From Verrucomicrobiia bacterium (lineage in GTDB: Bacteria > Verrucomicrobiota > Verrucomicrobiia > Limisphaerales > DASXHY01), in assembly GCA_035629175.1 (NCBI GenBank), contig DASPIL010000011.1, forward strand, positions 25,083 through 89,082: DNA of 64,000 nt, written 5' to 3'. Below are positions 35,592 through 44,758 of the stretch, in pieces. The position numbers and the translations under genes are program-made. Below the pieces are notes generated by a model. That model worked only from the letters and a program-made list of their open reading frames with translations, did not search any database and was not told where the DNA came from. Position 1 is the stretch's first letter. Every line of letters starts with the position of its first letter.

Positions 35592-36005
35592 TCAATCCGA
35601 ACCGGCGCGCGAAACAGGTTGAACAATTCCAAAAACCTCCTGCAACTTTGCGGAGCTGGGCGGCTTGCCGAGGATGTCGAGCGCGCCCAATTCCATTGCT
35701 GCCTGGTGTTCCCTTTCCGCGAAGGAAGATGTCAGCATGACTACTGCAATGTTTCCAAAAGCCGGATGTTCCTTGAGCCATTGCAGGAATTCCAAGCCAT
35801 TCATGTACGGCATGCGAATATCCAGCAGAATCAGATAAGGCAGAGGATACGCCTCACGATCCCCAAATTGTTCCTTTCCTTGCAGGTAGTCGATCGCCTC
35901 CTGTCCATTCGTCGCATTGTGCATCGGAGCCGCGATGCCCGCCTGACGCAACGCGCGTTCCACCAGAAACACGTCGTTCTGATCATCCTCCACCAGTAAA
36001 ACCAT
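35592..36005 (-). CDS. Single-domain response regulator (CheY/Rcp1-like)
   Basis: 137 residues. Acidic pair in LVEDDQNDVFLVERAL (Asp 7/8), phosphoacceptor Asp 62 in LILLDIRMPYMNG, Thr 92 in VVMLTSS and Lys 114 in LGKPPSS are all present. The spacing matches the Rcp1-like regulators that pair with phytochrome-type or hybrid kinases. No kinase is adjacent. It sits 145 bp upstream of the HDOD gene set on the same strand and may be co-transcribed. Confidence 0.9.
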   Translation of the reverse strand: MVLLVEDDQNDVFLVERALRQAGIAAPMHNATNGQEAIDYLQGKEQFGDREAYPLPYLILLDIRMPYMNGLEFLQWLKEHPAFGNIAVVMLTSSFAEREHQAAMELGALDILGKPPSSAKLQEVFGIVQPVSRAGSD

Positions 36006-36259
36006 AACAAACAAATTTATTTGGGCTGCCCGCGGATCCGAAGTGCCAACGTCCGTGTCAACCTTGCGTCCTGCGGGTCTGCCTCAGTTCCTAAACTGCT
36101 GCCCCGCACACTAGACGATTGAAGCCGTGATCGCAGTGGGGTTAAACCCGTTTTCGCTTTTGCGCTCGATGCAAGAAGATCCCCCAGTGGTCACTGGCAA
36201 CGGATAATGCTACAGTCTCCGAGCAGCCCGGCTGCTTTAACAGCAACGAAAGGAAAAAT

Positions 36260-36583
36260 ATGGATACGCCGCTTGAAGGAATGAACGCAGGGAAAGCAGC
36301 TCTCGCGCGCGAACGCGTCACTGCTGATCTAAAAACCCTCGCCCGCGATGCCGAAGATTTGCTGAAAGCAACGGCAGGAGATCTGAGCGAGAAAGCCAAG
36401 GCCGCGCGCGCACGCCTCGGCGTGGCCCTGGAGCATGCAAAGGTGACCTGTGGCGAACTGCAGCAACAAACGCTCGCGGCCGCCAAGAAAACGGATGTGG
36501 TCATTCGCCAACACCCATACGAGACCATCGGCATAGCATTCGGTCTGGGCCTCCTCATTGGCGTCCTCGCGACGCGGAAGTAG
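36260..36583 (+). CDS. DUF883/ElaB-type inner membrane-anchored protein
   Basis: 107 residues. An amphipathic Ala/Lys/Glu-rich helix with repeating LKTLARDAEDLLKATAGDLS is followed by the C-terminal anchor YETIGIAFGLGLLIGVLATR, the hallmark of the ElaB/YqjD/DUF883 family. Members bind ribosomes or the membrane under stress in enterobacteria. A ribosome binding site (GAAAGGA) precedes ATG 36260. The gene is isolated. Confidence 0.85.
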   Translation: MDTPLEGMNAGKAALARERVTADLKTLARDAEDLLKATAGDLSEKAKAARARLGVALEHAKVTCGELQQQTLAAAKKTDVVIRQHPYETIGIAFGLGLLIGVLATRK

Positions 36584-36693
36584 CCGTCTTTCCGGCCACA
36601 TCGGCAGAATATGCAAGCCGCGCTGGGTTGCTCGAAGCCCAGCGCCGGTCCGCTTGGCGTGCGGACATCAGCGCAGGAGGCGTTTCCCTGCCG

Positions 36694-37311
36694 TTACCCG
36701 CGTATTTTTTTGGCCAGTTCTGCCACGCGCTTGCCTTGTATGCGGCAGATCGTCAAATCTTCAGGTGCGGGCGCCAACTCACCTTTCGGACCCGCGATTG
36801 TCGTCGCGCCGTAAGGGGTTCCTCCCCTGGCCTCCGTGTGAATCATCCCGGGGCTCGAATACGGCACACCGACGATCACCATGCCCAGGTGAATTAACGG
36901 AATCATCATCGTGATGCACGTGGTCTCCTGGCCGCCGTGCGTCGATGCTGTTGAAGTAAATACCCCCGCTGGCTTGCCTTCCATTGCGCCTGATAACCAT
37001 AGGCTGGCAGTTCCATCGATCAGCGCTTTCATCTGGGCGGTCATGTTCCCATAACGCGTCGGTGATCCGATCAAAAGTCCATCCGCATCGCGCAAGTCGT
37101 CCACCGTGCACACAGGAATGCTCTTCTGTTCCTTCCAAACCTTGGATGAATACCCTTCGCCAGATTCGAGCTCCTTCTCAATGTGCGGGAATTCGGGCGC
37201 GCGCCGAAAGACCGCTTCAATGCCTGCAACAGACTTGACGCCTTCTTCCACGGCTCGGGCGAGTTGCAGTGTGTGGCCGTAGGCGCTGTGATAGACGATG
37301 AGGACTTTCAT
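36694..37311 (-). CDS. wrbA: NAD(P)H:quinone oxidoreductase, WrbA type
   Basis: 205 residues, flavodoxin fold. FMN phosphate loop VYHSAYGHTLQLARAVEEG, GSPTRYGNMTAQMKALIDGT and FTSTASTHGGQETT are WrbA signatures. It reduces quinones by two electrons, limiting redox cycling. The gene stands alone between DUF883 and SRAP, and no regulator is adjacent. Confidence 0.93.
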   Translation of the reverse strand: MKVLIVYHSAYGHTLQLARAVEEGVKSVAGIEAVFRRAPEFPHIEKELESGEGYSSKVWKEQKSIPVCTVDDLRDADGLLIGSPTRYGNMTAQMKALIDGTASLWLSGAMEGKPAGVFTSTASTHGGQETTCITMMIPLIHLGMVIVGVPYSSPGMIHTEARGGTPYGATTIAGPKGELAPAPEDLTICRIQGKRVAELAKKIRG

Positions 37312-37511
37312 AGTTTTAGAGATTAAGGTCGCTATTGCTGGTGGTTCTCACTGCCAGGCGTCGATTGCCAGGCAAGTGCGGAAAGCCGAATCCTGACGCG
37401 TCGAGTGCGGAACGCAAGCACGGGACCCGGCATTCTTTATGGCGCTGACCTTCGTCCCATCCTCAGGGAAACGCAACCGACTAAACCACGGCGGCCACCC
37501 GGACCCCAACT

Positions 37512-38162
37512 TCAAAAAAGATCCCGCTGCTCAGGCGGCGAAAGGCAATCCTCATCGTCGTTGCGTACATTGTTCACCCGTGAACAAACCTCAACGGCTT
37601 TCAGTTCCAACCCGGCCGGCTCACCCAGCAGAGCGCCGATGTCCGAATCAGTCGCATCGAGCCATCGATCACATTCCGAGAGGCCAAGGATCAGCGGCAT
37701 TCGGGAATGGATCGTCGCCATGAAGCTATTGGCTGCGGTGGTCAGCAGAACGAACGTCTCCCGGCCCGCCGATTGGTCCGACGGCTCGGCCCAAAGACCT
37801 GCAAAGTAGAACGGTTCCTCACTTTGCAGGCCAATGCGCATTGGCCGCTTCTCCGTTCTCGAACCACGCCACTCATAAAAGGCGTCCGCAGGAACCAGGC
37901 ATCGCCTGGATCGGATCGCCGCACTGAAGATCGCCTTTTCGTGAAGTGACTCCGCCTGCGCGTTGATGATGGGAGCCTTGGACCAGGCTGGCCGGAAACC
38001 CCAGATCATTTGTGAAGCCTCCAGCTTGCCTCCGACAACCCTGACAACCGTACATTCCTGTGTCGGTGCGATATTGAACCTGGGAACAAAGTTCAGTTCG
38101 AGCGTTTCAAATCGCGATTCGATCCGCAGCTGCTTCTTGGTCATCGAATACCGTCCGCACAT
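37512..38162 (-). CDS. SRAP/HMCES-type abasic-site processing protein (YedK family)
   Basis: 216 residues. Cys 2 (MCGRYS) is the residue that cross-links to abasic sites in single-stranded DNA. INAQAES (Asn ~68), FYEWRG (Glu ~97) and IHSRMP (His ~152) complete the active centre. Length and motifs are those of YedK. The gene is not next to imuB/dnaE2 mutagenesis genes. ATG 38162 is required to place Cys at position 2 after Met removal. Confidence 0.93.
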   Translation of the reverse strand: MCGRYSMTKKQLRIESRFETLELNFVPRFNIAPTQECTVVRVVGGKLEASQMIWGFRPAWSKAPIINAQAESLHEKAIFSAAIRSRRCLVPADAFYEWRGSRTEKRPMRIGLQSEEPFYFAGLWAEPSDQSAGRETFVLLTTAANSFMATIHSRMPLILGLSECDRWLDATDSDIGALLGEPAGLELKAVEVCSRVNNVRNDDEDCLSPPEQRDLF

Positions 38163-38428
38163 GGCGGAAAGTTGCGACGGCTTCGGCGGTTGCGCAAGCG
38201 CGGGGTGACATGCGCCCGGACAGGAACGGGCATGGAAGGCGCCTTGCAGGAGGTCCTGTCAGGAAAAGCAAAATGATTTAAAAAAAAGCTGGAACCGATT
38301 TCCCCTTGGTGCATCATACGGTCGTTCCAAAAGCAATCTTGCAGACGAAGCGCAGTCCGTGGCTTCCGTGTCCTGCGGTGATCAGAAGGGACAGGGAGCC
38401 TGAACTGAAAGTTAACCGAACGCAGTTT

Positions 38429-39022
38429 ATGAAGAAGACCCTACTTTCACTTTCGCTGGTCGGTTGCCTCATTTCCTCAGCACCCGCGGCCGTGTATCAA
38501 TTCACCGCGCTGCTGACAGGAGGCAACGAAATTCCCGCCAACTCATCTCCTGGCGTCGGCTTCGCCCTCGTACATTATGATGACGTTGCCAGCACGATTG
38601 AGGTGCATGCGCTGTTTGCGGCCCTGCAGGGGACCACGACCGCAGCCCACATTCATGCGCCGACGGCGGCGCCCTTCAGCGGCACTGCTGGTGTCGCCAC
38701 AACCACCCCGAGTTTTGCAGGCTTTCCTGCCGGGGTGACCAGCGGATCGTTTTCAAACACGCTGAGCTTGACCGCTTCAGGCACCTATAACCCTGCCTTC
38801 ATCACGGCCAATGGCGGGACAGTGGCTGGCGCTGAATCAGCATTGGTGGCGGCTTTGTTTGCCGGCCGTTCCTACTTCAACGTCCACACGACCGCGTATC
38901 CTGGTGGTGAAATTCGTGGATTCTTCACTTTGGTTCCTGAGCCGAGCTCATTCGCGCTGATCGCGACGGGTGCTGCTGCGGTTGCCTATAAAGTCCGACG
39001 CAAGCAACGAAACGGCGCTTAG
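38429..39022 (+). CDS. CHRD domain protein with PEP-CTERM sorting signal
   Basis: 197 residues from ATG 38429. Signal peptide KKTLLSLSLVGCLISSAPAA. A CHRD domain follows with LTGGNEIPANSSPGVGFALV, HIHAPTAAPFSGTAGV and SYFNVHTTAYPGGEIRGFF. The end has VPEPSSFALIATGAAAVAYK then RRKQ, i.e. a PEP motif, hydrophobic helix and basic tail, marking it for exosortase processing. No exosortase is in the window. Codons upstream are open but precede the signal peptide. Confidence 0.9.
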   Translation: MKKTLLSLSLVGCLISSAPAAVYQFTALLTGGNEIPANSSPGVGFALVHYDDVASTIEVHALFAALQGTTTAAHIHAPTAAPFSGTAGVATTTPSFAGFPAGVTSGSFSNTLSLTASGTYNPAFITANGGTVAGAESALVAALFAGRSYFNVHTTAYPGGEIRGFFTLVPEPSSFALIATGAAAVAYKVRRKQRNGA

Positions 39023-39043
39023 GACAGCGGCTCGATCATTTTC

Positions 39044-39076
39044 AGGCGCGAAGTGAAAGCTTCGCGCCTTTTCTTT
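39044..39076 (+). terminator. Rho-independent terminator of the CHRD gene
   Basis: A 10-bp stem (AGGCGCGAAG / CTTCGCGCCT) with a 6-nt loop, followed by TTTCTTT, 21 bp after the stop. It lies between the convergent CHRD gene and ilvD, and only the plus strand has the T run. Confidence 0.88.
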
Positions 39077-39084
39077 GGTCCTCG

Positions 39085-41352
39085 TCAGATTGAAAGAATC
39101 CCACCCTGGCTGGCGTTGGTAACCAGCTTTTGATAACGGGCAAGCCAGCCTCCTGGATGCCGCGTGGTCGGTTGCCACTGCTTCTTTCGTTCACCCAATT
39201 CGGTTTCCGAAACGAGGATGTCCATCCGGCGATTCGGAAAATCGATCCGCAGCCGGTCCCCTTCCCGCAGCAGCCCAATGGGTCCGCCTTCAGCCGCCTC
39301 GGGTGATACGTGCCCAATGCAAGCTCCCGCAGTTCCGCCACTGAATCGGCCGTCGGTCACGAGCGCCACCTTGTCGCCCAATCCCATTCCCACAATGTAG
39401 CTTGTTGGCGAAAGCATCTCCTGCATTCCGGGGCCACCCCGCGGTCCTTCGTTCCGAATGATCACCACGTCGCCCGCCTTGACCTTGCCCGCTAAAATCC
39501 CGGAACACGCGTCGTCCTGGTTCTCGAAGATCACGCACGGACCTTCAAACACGAATTCGGGACCACAGTAGTCCTTGAATCCCTGGCTGATCCCCGCCGT
39601 CTTGACCACGCTGCCTTCGGGCGCCAGTTGGCCGTAGAGAATCGCGAGGCCGCCATCCGCCGTGTACGCCCTATCCGCGCTTCGAATGCAGTCATCCCCT
39701 TTGAACAGAAAGGAAGAGTCGTAGGGCATCAGGCCGCTCGAGCGAACCTTTGCGAGCTTGGCTGGATCGACAATAAAGTCAGCGCGGCTGATGCGCCCAT
39801 TTTTGATTTTCCGAGCCCGCACCATTCCGTAAGGCGAGCGGGGGCCCTCCTTGGAATATTGCCACATTAAGAGAACAGGTTCTCCCCTCAGCTCACCCAA
39901 CTCGGCCCGGACGAGGCCACGCGACTCCTCCAGCTTCTGCTGGATCGCCAGGCGCAACTGCTCGTGTCCTTCCAGCACCGCAGCATCTCCGAGCGTCACC
40001 CTGGCCTTGGTGTCGAACAGCGAAAGTTGACCCTCCACGTCGCCCGCATTCCAGGCTGCCGCATCGCGCCACAGCAGGATCGCAAGCGGATTTGCCGGAT
40101 GAAAGAGCATCGGCTTCGGAACCAGGTTGCCGTTCGCGGTTCGCGCTGCGGCTCCCATTTTGTCATTGGGATCGACGACGATGGCTGATGATCCGGACAG
40201 GCGCACCGATTTCGCTTCTTCTGAGCATGTCTCTGAACGGATATCCCATTCGTCCACATTCGCCCCGAGCGTCTTTCCAGTGACCGTGATGCATTCGGTA
40301 TTCAGCACGCCCATGCGTTTCAACTCGCCTAGAATTGTGTGAATACCACCCGCGCGATGCACATCCTGGACGTGATAATCGGACGAGGGCGACACCTTGC
40401 ACAGGCACGGAATACGACGCGAAATGTCATCAATCCGCTTGATGTCGTAAGGGATTCCCGCTTCGCGAGCAATCGCCAGCGTATGCAGAATGGTGTTCGT
40501 TGACCCTCCCATCGCGACATCCAGCATGATGGCATTGTCGAATGCCTCAAGGGTCGCAATATCGCGAGGCTTGATGTCCTTCGAGACCAGTTCAACGATC
40601 GTTCTCGCCGCGCGCGCATAAAGGGCTTCACGCTCCTTAGACACGGCGAGGATGGTTCCATTTCCGGGAAGCGCGATGCCGAGCGCTTCGCACAGGCAGT
40701 TCATGGAATTTGCCGTGAACATCCCAGAGCACGACCCGCAGGTCGGACACGCGGATTGCTCCAGTTTAGTCAATTGTTCCTCAGTGATCCTCCCCGACTG
40801 CAACTCCCCCACGCCCTTGAATACAGATATCAGGTCGGATTTTCCTGAGGCCGGCTGCAGGTGCGCGACGAGGTCTGCGTGCGTGGCCTTTTGTTCCGCA
40901 ATCCCCGCAGCCATCGGACCGCCACTGACAAATACGGTCGGAATATTGCAGCGCATGGCGCCCATGAGCATCCCTGGCACGATCTTGTCACAGTTCGGAA
41001 TGCAGACCATCCCGTCGAAACAATGTGCGCGGATCACCGTCTCCACGCAGTCGGCGATCAATTCTCGGGACGGCAACGAATACAACATTCCGCCGTGGCC
41101 CATCGCAATTCCATCATCAACGCCGATCGTATTAAAAATAAACGGCACCCCGCCCGCCTCGCGCACCAGCCGTTTCACCAGCTGTCCAACTTCGTTCAAG
41201 TGGGCGTGTCCGGGAATCGCGTCAGTGTAGGAGTTGGCAATTGCAATGAACGGTTTGCTGAAATCGTCTTCCGATTCAATCGAACCTGTTGCTCGCAACA
41301 ACGAGCGGTGTGGCGCCCGTTCAAAGCCTTTCTTGATGGTATCAGAACGCAT
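39085..41352 (-). CDS. ilvD: Dihydroxy-acid dehydratase with an inserted NTF2/SnoaL-like domain
   Basis: Converts dihydroxy acids to keto acids for branched-chain amino acids. 755 residues, against about 560-616 usually. Residues 1-370 are the IlvD N-domain ([38 protein letters not shown] with Cys 121, [19 protein letters not shown]). From ~555 to the end is the C-domain ([37 protein letters not shown]). Fe-S pattern is E. coli-like (PGH instead of PCN). In between, ~424-533 read like an NTF2-like fold: [55 protein letters not shown]. There is no frameshift or stop. The insert replaces a flexible linker, so activity is plausible. Confidence 0.9.
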   Translation of the reverse strand: MRSDTIKKGFERAPHRSLLRATGSIESEDDFSKPFIAIANSYTDAIPGHAHLNEVGQLVKRLVREAGGVPFIFNTIGVDDGIAMGHGGMLYSLPSRELIADCVETVIRAHCFDGMVCIPNCDKIVPGMLMGAMRCNIPTVFVSGGPMAAGIAEQKATHADLVAHLQPASGKSDLISVFKGVGELQSGRITEEQLTKLEQSACPTCGSCSGMFTANSMNCLCEALGIALPGNGTILAVSKEREALYARAARTIVELVSKDIKPRDIATLEAFDNAIMLDVAMGGSTNTILHTLAIAREAGIPYDIKRIDDISRRIPCLCKVSPSSDYHVQDVHRAGGIHTILGELKRMGVLNTECITVTGKTLGANVDEWDIRSETCSEEAKSVRLSGSSAIVVDPNDKMGAAARTANGNLVPKPMLFHPANPLAILLWRDAAAWNAGDVEGQLSLFDTKARVTLGDAAVLEGHEQLRLAIQQKLEESRGLVRAELGELRGEPVLLMWQYSKEGPRSPYGMVRARKIKNGRISRADFIVDPAKLAKVRSSGLMPYDSSFLFKGDDCIRSADRAYTADGGLAILYGQLAPEGSVVKTAGISQGFKDYCGPEFVFEGPCVIFENQDDACSGILAGKVKAGDVVIIRNEGPRGGPGMQEMLSPTSYIVGMGLGDKVALVTDGRFSGGTAGACIGHVSPEAAEGGPIGLLREGDRLRIDFPNRRMDILVSETELGERKKQWQPTTRHPGGWLARYQKLVTNASQGGILSI

Positions 41353-41470
41353 AAAAATGACGGAACACAGTAAAGTGTAAGCCCCTGCCTTGTCACGAAA
41401 CGAGTGACGTCTTGAGGAGAGCCGAACGTCCCTTTACATGGTTCTCGATCTTCGGCCCAAGCCCTCGTGG

Positions 41471-41492
41471 CGGCAGGCGTCCTTGCCTGCCG
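41471..41492. repeat. REP-like palindrome (CGGCAGGC/GCCTGCCG)
   Basis: A perfect 8-bp inverted repeat with a 6-nt loop (GTCCTT) in non-coding DNA. It is related in sequence to the palindrome at 41613. A T-tract is missing, so it is not a standard terminator. Confidence 0.55.
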
Positions 41493-41612
41493 TGGAATTG
41501 GAGCTTCCAGCCCGGAGGAAGGAACCTCAAATGAAGTCGAGCGCCTCGGAAGGATCTGAGTGTCGCTCGTGCGTAACGGTTTTTCTCGGGCGGCAAGGAT
41601 GCACGCCCTCTA

Positions 41613-41633
41613 CGTCAGGCAAGATGCCTGACG
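41613..41633. repeat. REP-like palindrome (CGTCAGGC/GCCTGACG)
   Basis: A perfect 8-bp inverted repeat with a 5-nt loop (AAGAT), followed by CCACCCG. It shares the xxCAGGC...GCCTGxx core with the palindrome at 41471, suggesting two copies of one dispersed element. Confidence 0.55.
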
Positions 41634-41754
41634 CCACCCGCGTGCGGCTTCTTCGCTGCGGGCATTTTAGCGCTTCGAGAAGATTCTCCTCCTGCTTCCG
41701 CCAGAACCGAAAGATCGGGCTCGCACTGAAAAGGTCGGGCCGAGGATCTCTGGA

Positions 41755-42624
41755 TCAAGGTTGGAAAGTCATGAAGACCCAGCGGAAATTATCGCCCTTG
41801 TCTTCAATGCCTCCGCCACCAGCCTGCCCATTCATCGTGCTCGTCCAGATGTTCTGTTGGTCGAACAGGCGTTTATCATTCTGGATGCGCACGTGTCCGT
41901 CACCGAACAGTGCGTCGAGGGCCAGCGCCTTCTTCACTCCACTGCGGTGCGGCACCATGTCCAATCGATAGAGAAGGTCGCTCGCCACTGCGAATTGAGC
42001 GCTCATTTCGGATGCCTTCTTTGCAGTCGCCGGGGGTGTGACGCTGCCACGGCTTGGAATCGCACGGGCAGACAGTTTACGGGCTCCTGATTGTGGCAAG
42101 TAGGAATAGCCGGTTCGAATGCGAGCATTGCCGTCCGTATAAATCGGCCAGCGCCCATTCACCGAGTAATTCTCGTAAGTCCGCGCCAGCATAAACGGCG
42201 TCGCGGCGCCCGCGCCCAACCCGTTGACGTCGTTGGCGCTCATGCAATAAAAGATTTTTCCGTTGGGAATCAGTTTGGTCTCAAAAAGATATCCCAGATT
42301 ACGCACCTGGGCGGGCAGCGGAGGTTGGCCCATCGTTCCACCTTGATACGCATCATAGGTGGCGTCGGTGCCGGTTGTCGCTGTATCAGCCCAGCCGCAC
42401 GGCGGAACTTGGTCGTTGAAATCTCCCGCATACATTGCAAGGCCAACGCCGATCTGCTTCAGGTGATTCGTGCAGGCGATTCGCTTTGCGCGTTCCTTTG
42501 CCGAAGAGAGCGCAGGCAAAAGCATGGCCGCGAGAATCGCGATGATCGCGATCACGACCAGCAACTCGATCAAAGTGAATGCGCGGGTCGATGAGGAACG
42601 GGGACGGCTGATGACGACATGCAT
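41755..42624 (-). CDS. Prepilin-like secreted protein, verrucomicrobial H-X9-DG type
   Basis: 289 residues. The class III signal [20 protein letters not shown] is processed before Phe; [20 protein letters not shown] continues the helix. The C-terminal part has [17 protein letters not shown], the DGH/DGS motif typical of the large pseudopilin-like families of Verrucomicrobia and Planctomycetes. They are thought to be exported to the envelope; the individual role is unknown. ATG 42624 allows a 16-residue leader. Confidence 0.88.
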   Translation of the reverse strand: MHVVISRPRSSSTRAFTLIELLVVIAIIAILAAMLLPALSSAKERAKRIACTNHLKQIGVGLAMYAGDFNDQVPPCGWADTATTGTDATYDAYQGGTMGQPPLPAQVRNLGYLFETKLIPNGKIFYCMSANDVNGLGAGAATPFMLARTYENYSVNGRWPIYTDGNARIRTGYSYLPQSGARKLSARAIPSRGSVTPPATAKKASEMSAQFAVASDLLYRLDMVPHRSGVKKALALDALFGDGHVRIQNDKRLFDQQNIWTSTMNGQAGGGGIEDKGDNFRWVFMTFQP

Positions 42625-42752
42625 AAATTACGGAAATAGGTTCGGCGTCGGTTCGGCTTAACCATGCGTTACCCACGCGCGTCAAGTCAAGGGAGCAACC
42701 ATCACCATTTCAGGTGATTTCCCTATTCCCTCCCAGAGCACCGCAGAAGCCA

Positions 42753-43811
42753 TTATCCCACCGAAATCGCAGCCCCGCCGTCTCGTGACGACCTGAAACA
42801 GGCATCCGCCACCTGCTGCGTCTTCAATGCCCACATCGGCCATTCGTCGTTCAGCCTGCCTGATGCCACGGCAGCCGAGAAGTTCCGGAACATGCGGGCG
42901 TCCTGTGCCATCGCAGGAATGGCGTCAACATCGCGAACGGGAACCAGCGTTTCATTGACGTCAACCACTGGCTCCGAGGCATTCGCCGCATGGACGAAGT
43001 CGGCAACGCGCAACGACCCGCGCGTGCCACTGATGTTCGCCCACTGTTGCTTTTCAACCAGGAATGAACAGTAAAACCCGGCCGAGGCCGTTTCATTGAA
43101 AATCAGCTCACCCGAGAAGTCGGTGGGCGCCGAGCCCGGGCTGATGCTGCTGCCGCGTTCCGACAGAATGCGTCCGGAGACCTCGCGCGGCAGCTGCCAG
43201 TTCATCGCCCAAAGCGAAAACCGAATGCAATACCAGCCCAAATCCCCGAGGCAACCCGTCGGCTCCAGCTCGCTGTGAATCCGGATGTTGTCGCGAAAGA
43301 AATCGTCCACTGCACAGAAGGCAAAAACTGACATGATCCGTTTCACGTCACCTGTCGTTGCTCCATCGTCGAGCCATTCCCGAATCCGTTGCATCCGTGG
43401 ATTGTGCATGAACATGACGCCGTCCATGAACTGCACGTTGTGCTTGCGGCACGCCGCGATCATTTCTGCGAGGTCCTGGGAATTGAGAGCACAAGGCTTC
43501 TCGCAAAGGACATGCTTTCCCGCTGCCGCCGCGCGCAATACCCACTGCTTTCGAATTCCCGTGGGCAATGGAATGTAAATGGCTTCGACATCAGAACTCT
43601 CAATGACTTCCTCGTATGTGCTGCAAGGCCGGGGCGATGTCTCGAAAGGCATCGCGTCCTGACATTCTCGGATGAACGCGCGGCTGCGCTCCACGTCGCG
43701 GCTTCCCACCGCCGTCACAATCGAATTGCCGCTGTCGCGCAATGCGCGCCAGTTTTTACGCGCAATGCCAGCCGTACCCAGGATTCCCCAGCGAATTGTC
43801 GGTGCGATCAT
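42753..43811 (-). CDS. Gfo/Idh/MocA family oxidoreductase
   Basis: 352 residues. N-terminal Rossmann domain: IRWGILGTAGIARKNWRAL, then the conserved AGKHVLCEKPCALNSQDL with the catalytic-region Lys of the EKP motif. A C-terminal alpha/beta domain follows. Members oxidise sugars or other polyols with NAD(P). Its start overlaps the stop of the CbiX-like gene by 4 bases. The substrate cannot be deduced. Confidence 0.9.
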   Translation of the reverse strand: MIAPTIRWGILGTAGIARKNWRALRDSGNSIVTAVGSRDVERSRAFIRECQDAMPFETSPRPCSTYEEVIESSDVEAIYIPLPTGIRKQWVLRAAAAGKHVLCEKPCALNSQDLAEMIAACRKHNVQFMDGVMFMHNPRMQRIREWLDDGATTGDVKRIMSVFAFCAVDDFFRDNIRIHSELEPTGCLGDLGWYCIRFSLWAMNWQLPREVSGRILSERGSSISPGSAPTDFSGELIFNETASAGFYCSFLVEKQQWANISGTRGSLRVADFVHAANASEPVVDVNETLVPVRDVDAIPAMAQDARMFRNFSAAVASGRLNDEWPMWALKTQQVADACFRSSRDGGAAISVG

Positions 43812-44641
43812 AATTCCTTCACGCGTTCAATGATGACGTCAGCAAGCGTCGATTCTGTGCCCACAGCCGATGCATACCAGACCAGCTTTCCGTTTCGCTC
43901 GGTCGGATTCCGCCAGGGCGGCTGTCCTGTTGCGATGCGGTCGCGCACAAGCCTCTCTGCTTCACCCAGCATGACTGGAATATCCTCCTCCGTGTGCATG
44001 CCATCGCTGATGAAAAACGGGACAACAACCATGTTGCGGGTTCCAGCCAGGGAGTAGCATTGATGAATGCGGGGTTCCTCTTCCATGAAAATGGAATGGA
44101 CGGCTGCATACTCATTAAGGTTGCGAATCCGCTGGGCCTGTTCGTCGACCGAGCGCCGGGATTCATCGGATTGCGGCGTCCCATGCCCCGCAATGAAGAG
44201 CGTGATGTCCGGGGGTTTGGGTGCGCGCGGAAAAGGAAACTGCGCCACAACGCCCCGCGCCCTGGCGAGCAGCACCTGGGTGAGGCTGGAATGGGTTCCA
44301 ACAGGTCTGCAGTAATGAATCGTTCGCCTGCCATCCGAGCGCGTTCGCGAGGCGGGGTCTGCGCCAAGCGAAAATCCGAGGGATTGAGGAATGACCTGTT
44401 CGCTAAAGTAACCCTCGCTGATGAATAGCGGCACAATGAAAACGCGCGGCGTGGTGATGCCTTGCAGGACCGTTGCGATCTTAGGCTCCTGTTTCCAGAA
44501 GCCCTCGCGCACCTCATGAAAAATCCGCCGCCTGCGGATTTCCGCCGCGTGCTGAAATACCGGCTTTTCTGAAGCCCGATTTTGCGTGGACCCGTGCCCG
44601 ATCAGCAACAGGGCGGCATCAGAGTAATCGTCGCTCAACAC
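43808..44641 (-). CDS. CbiX-like protein with two chelatase domains
   Basis: 277 residues with two repeats of the CbiX/sirohydrochlorin chelatase fold. The first has ALLLIGHGSTQNRASEKPVF and FIVPLFISEGYFSEQVIP. The second has LFIAGHGTPQSDESRRSVDE and VVVPFFISDGMHTEEDIP. Each keeps the GHG metal-ligand His. It could insert Co, Ni or Fe into tetrapyrroles. The 4-bp overlap with the oxidoreductase is unexpected for sirohaem synthesis, so the true substrate is open. Confidence 0.82.
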   Translation of the reverse strand: MLSDDYSDAALLLIGHGSTQNRASEKPVFQHAAEIRRRRIFHEVREGFWKQEPKIATVLQGITTPRVFIVPLFISEGYFSEQVIPQSLGFSLGADPASRTRSDGRRTIHYCRPVGTHSSLTQVLLARARGVVAQFPFPRAPKPPDITLFIAGHGTPQSDESRRSVDEQAQRIRNLNEYAAVHSIFMEEEPRIHQCYSLAGTRNMVVVPFFISDGMHTEEDIPVMLGEAERLVRDRIATGQPPWRNPTERNGKLVWYASAVGTESTLADVIIERVKEL

Positions 44642-44716
44642 GCGCCATGCTTAGCGCACCGGCCATCGAATCGCAACACGGCAACTCCGCGCGGATGCAC
44701 ACTGACACTGCTCCAG

Positions 44717-44739
44717 TTTCCGCACAAGGAGTGCGGAAA
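44717..44739 (-). terminator. Hairpin downstream of the second rho gene
   Basis: A 9-bp perfect stem (TTTCCGCAC / GTGCGGAAA) with a 5-nt loop lies 20 bp past the rho stop on the minus strand. No T-run follows, so it may be a processing or attenuation structure rather than a true terminator. Confidence 0.35.
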
Positions 44740-44758
44740 TGCCCCCGCTCCGCGCGAC

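Larger units (their letters stand above)
41353..41754. other. Intergenic region with two palindromic elements
   Basis: The 402-bp spacer between ilvD and the prepilin-like gene (both minus) carries no convincing gene. Two short palindromes built around GGCAGGC/GCCTGCC and GTCAGGC/GCCTGAC are listed separately. Both are followed or preceded by GGCGGC or CGCCACC, as in REP-like dispersed elements. Confidence 0.55.
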
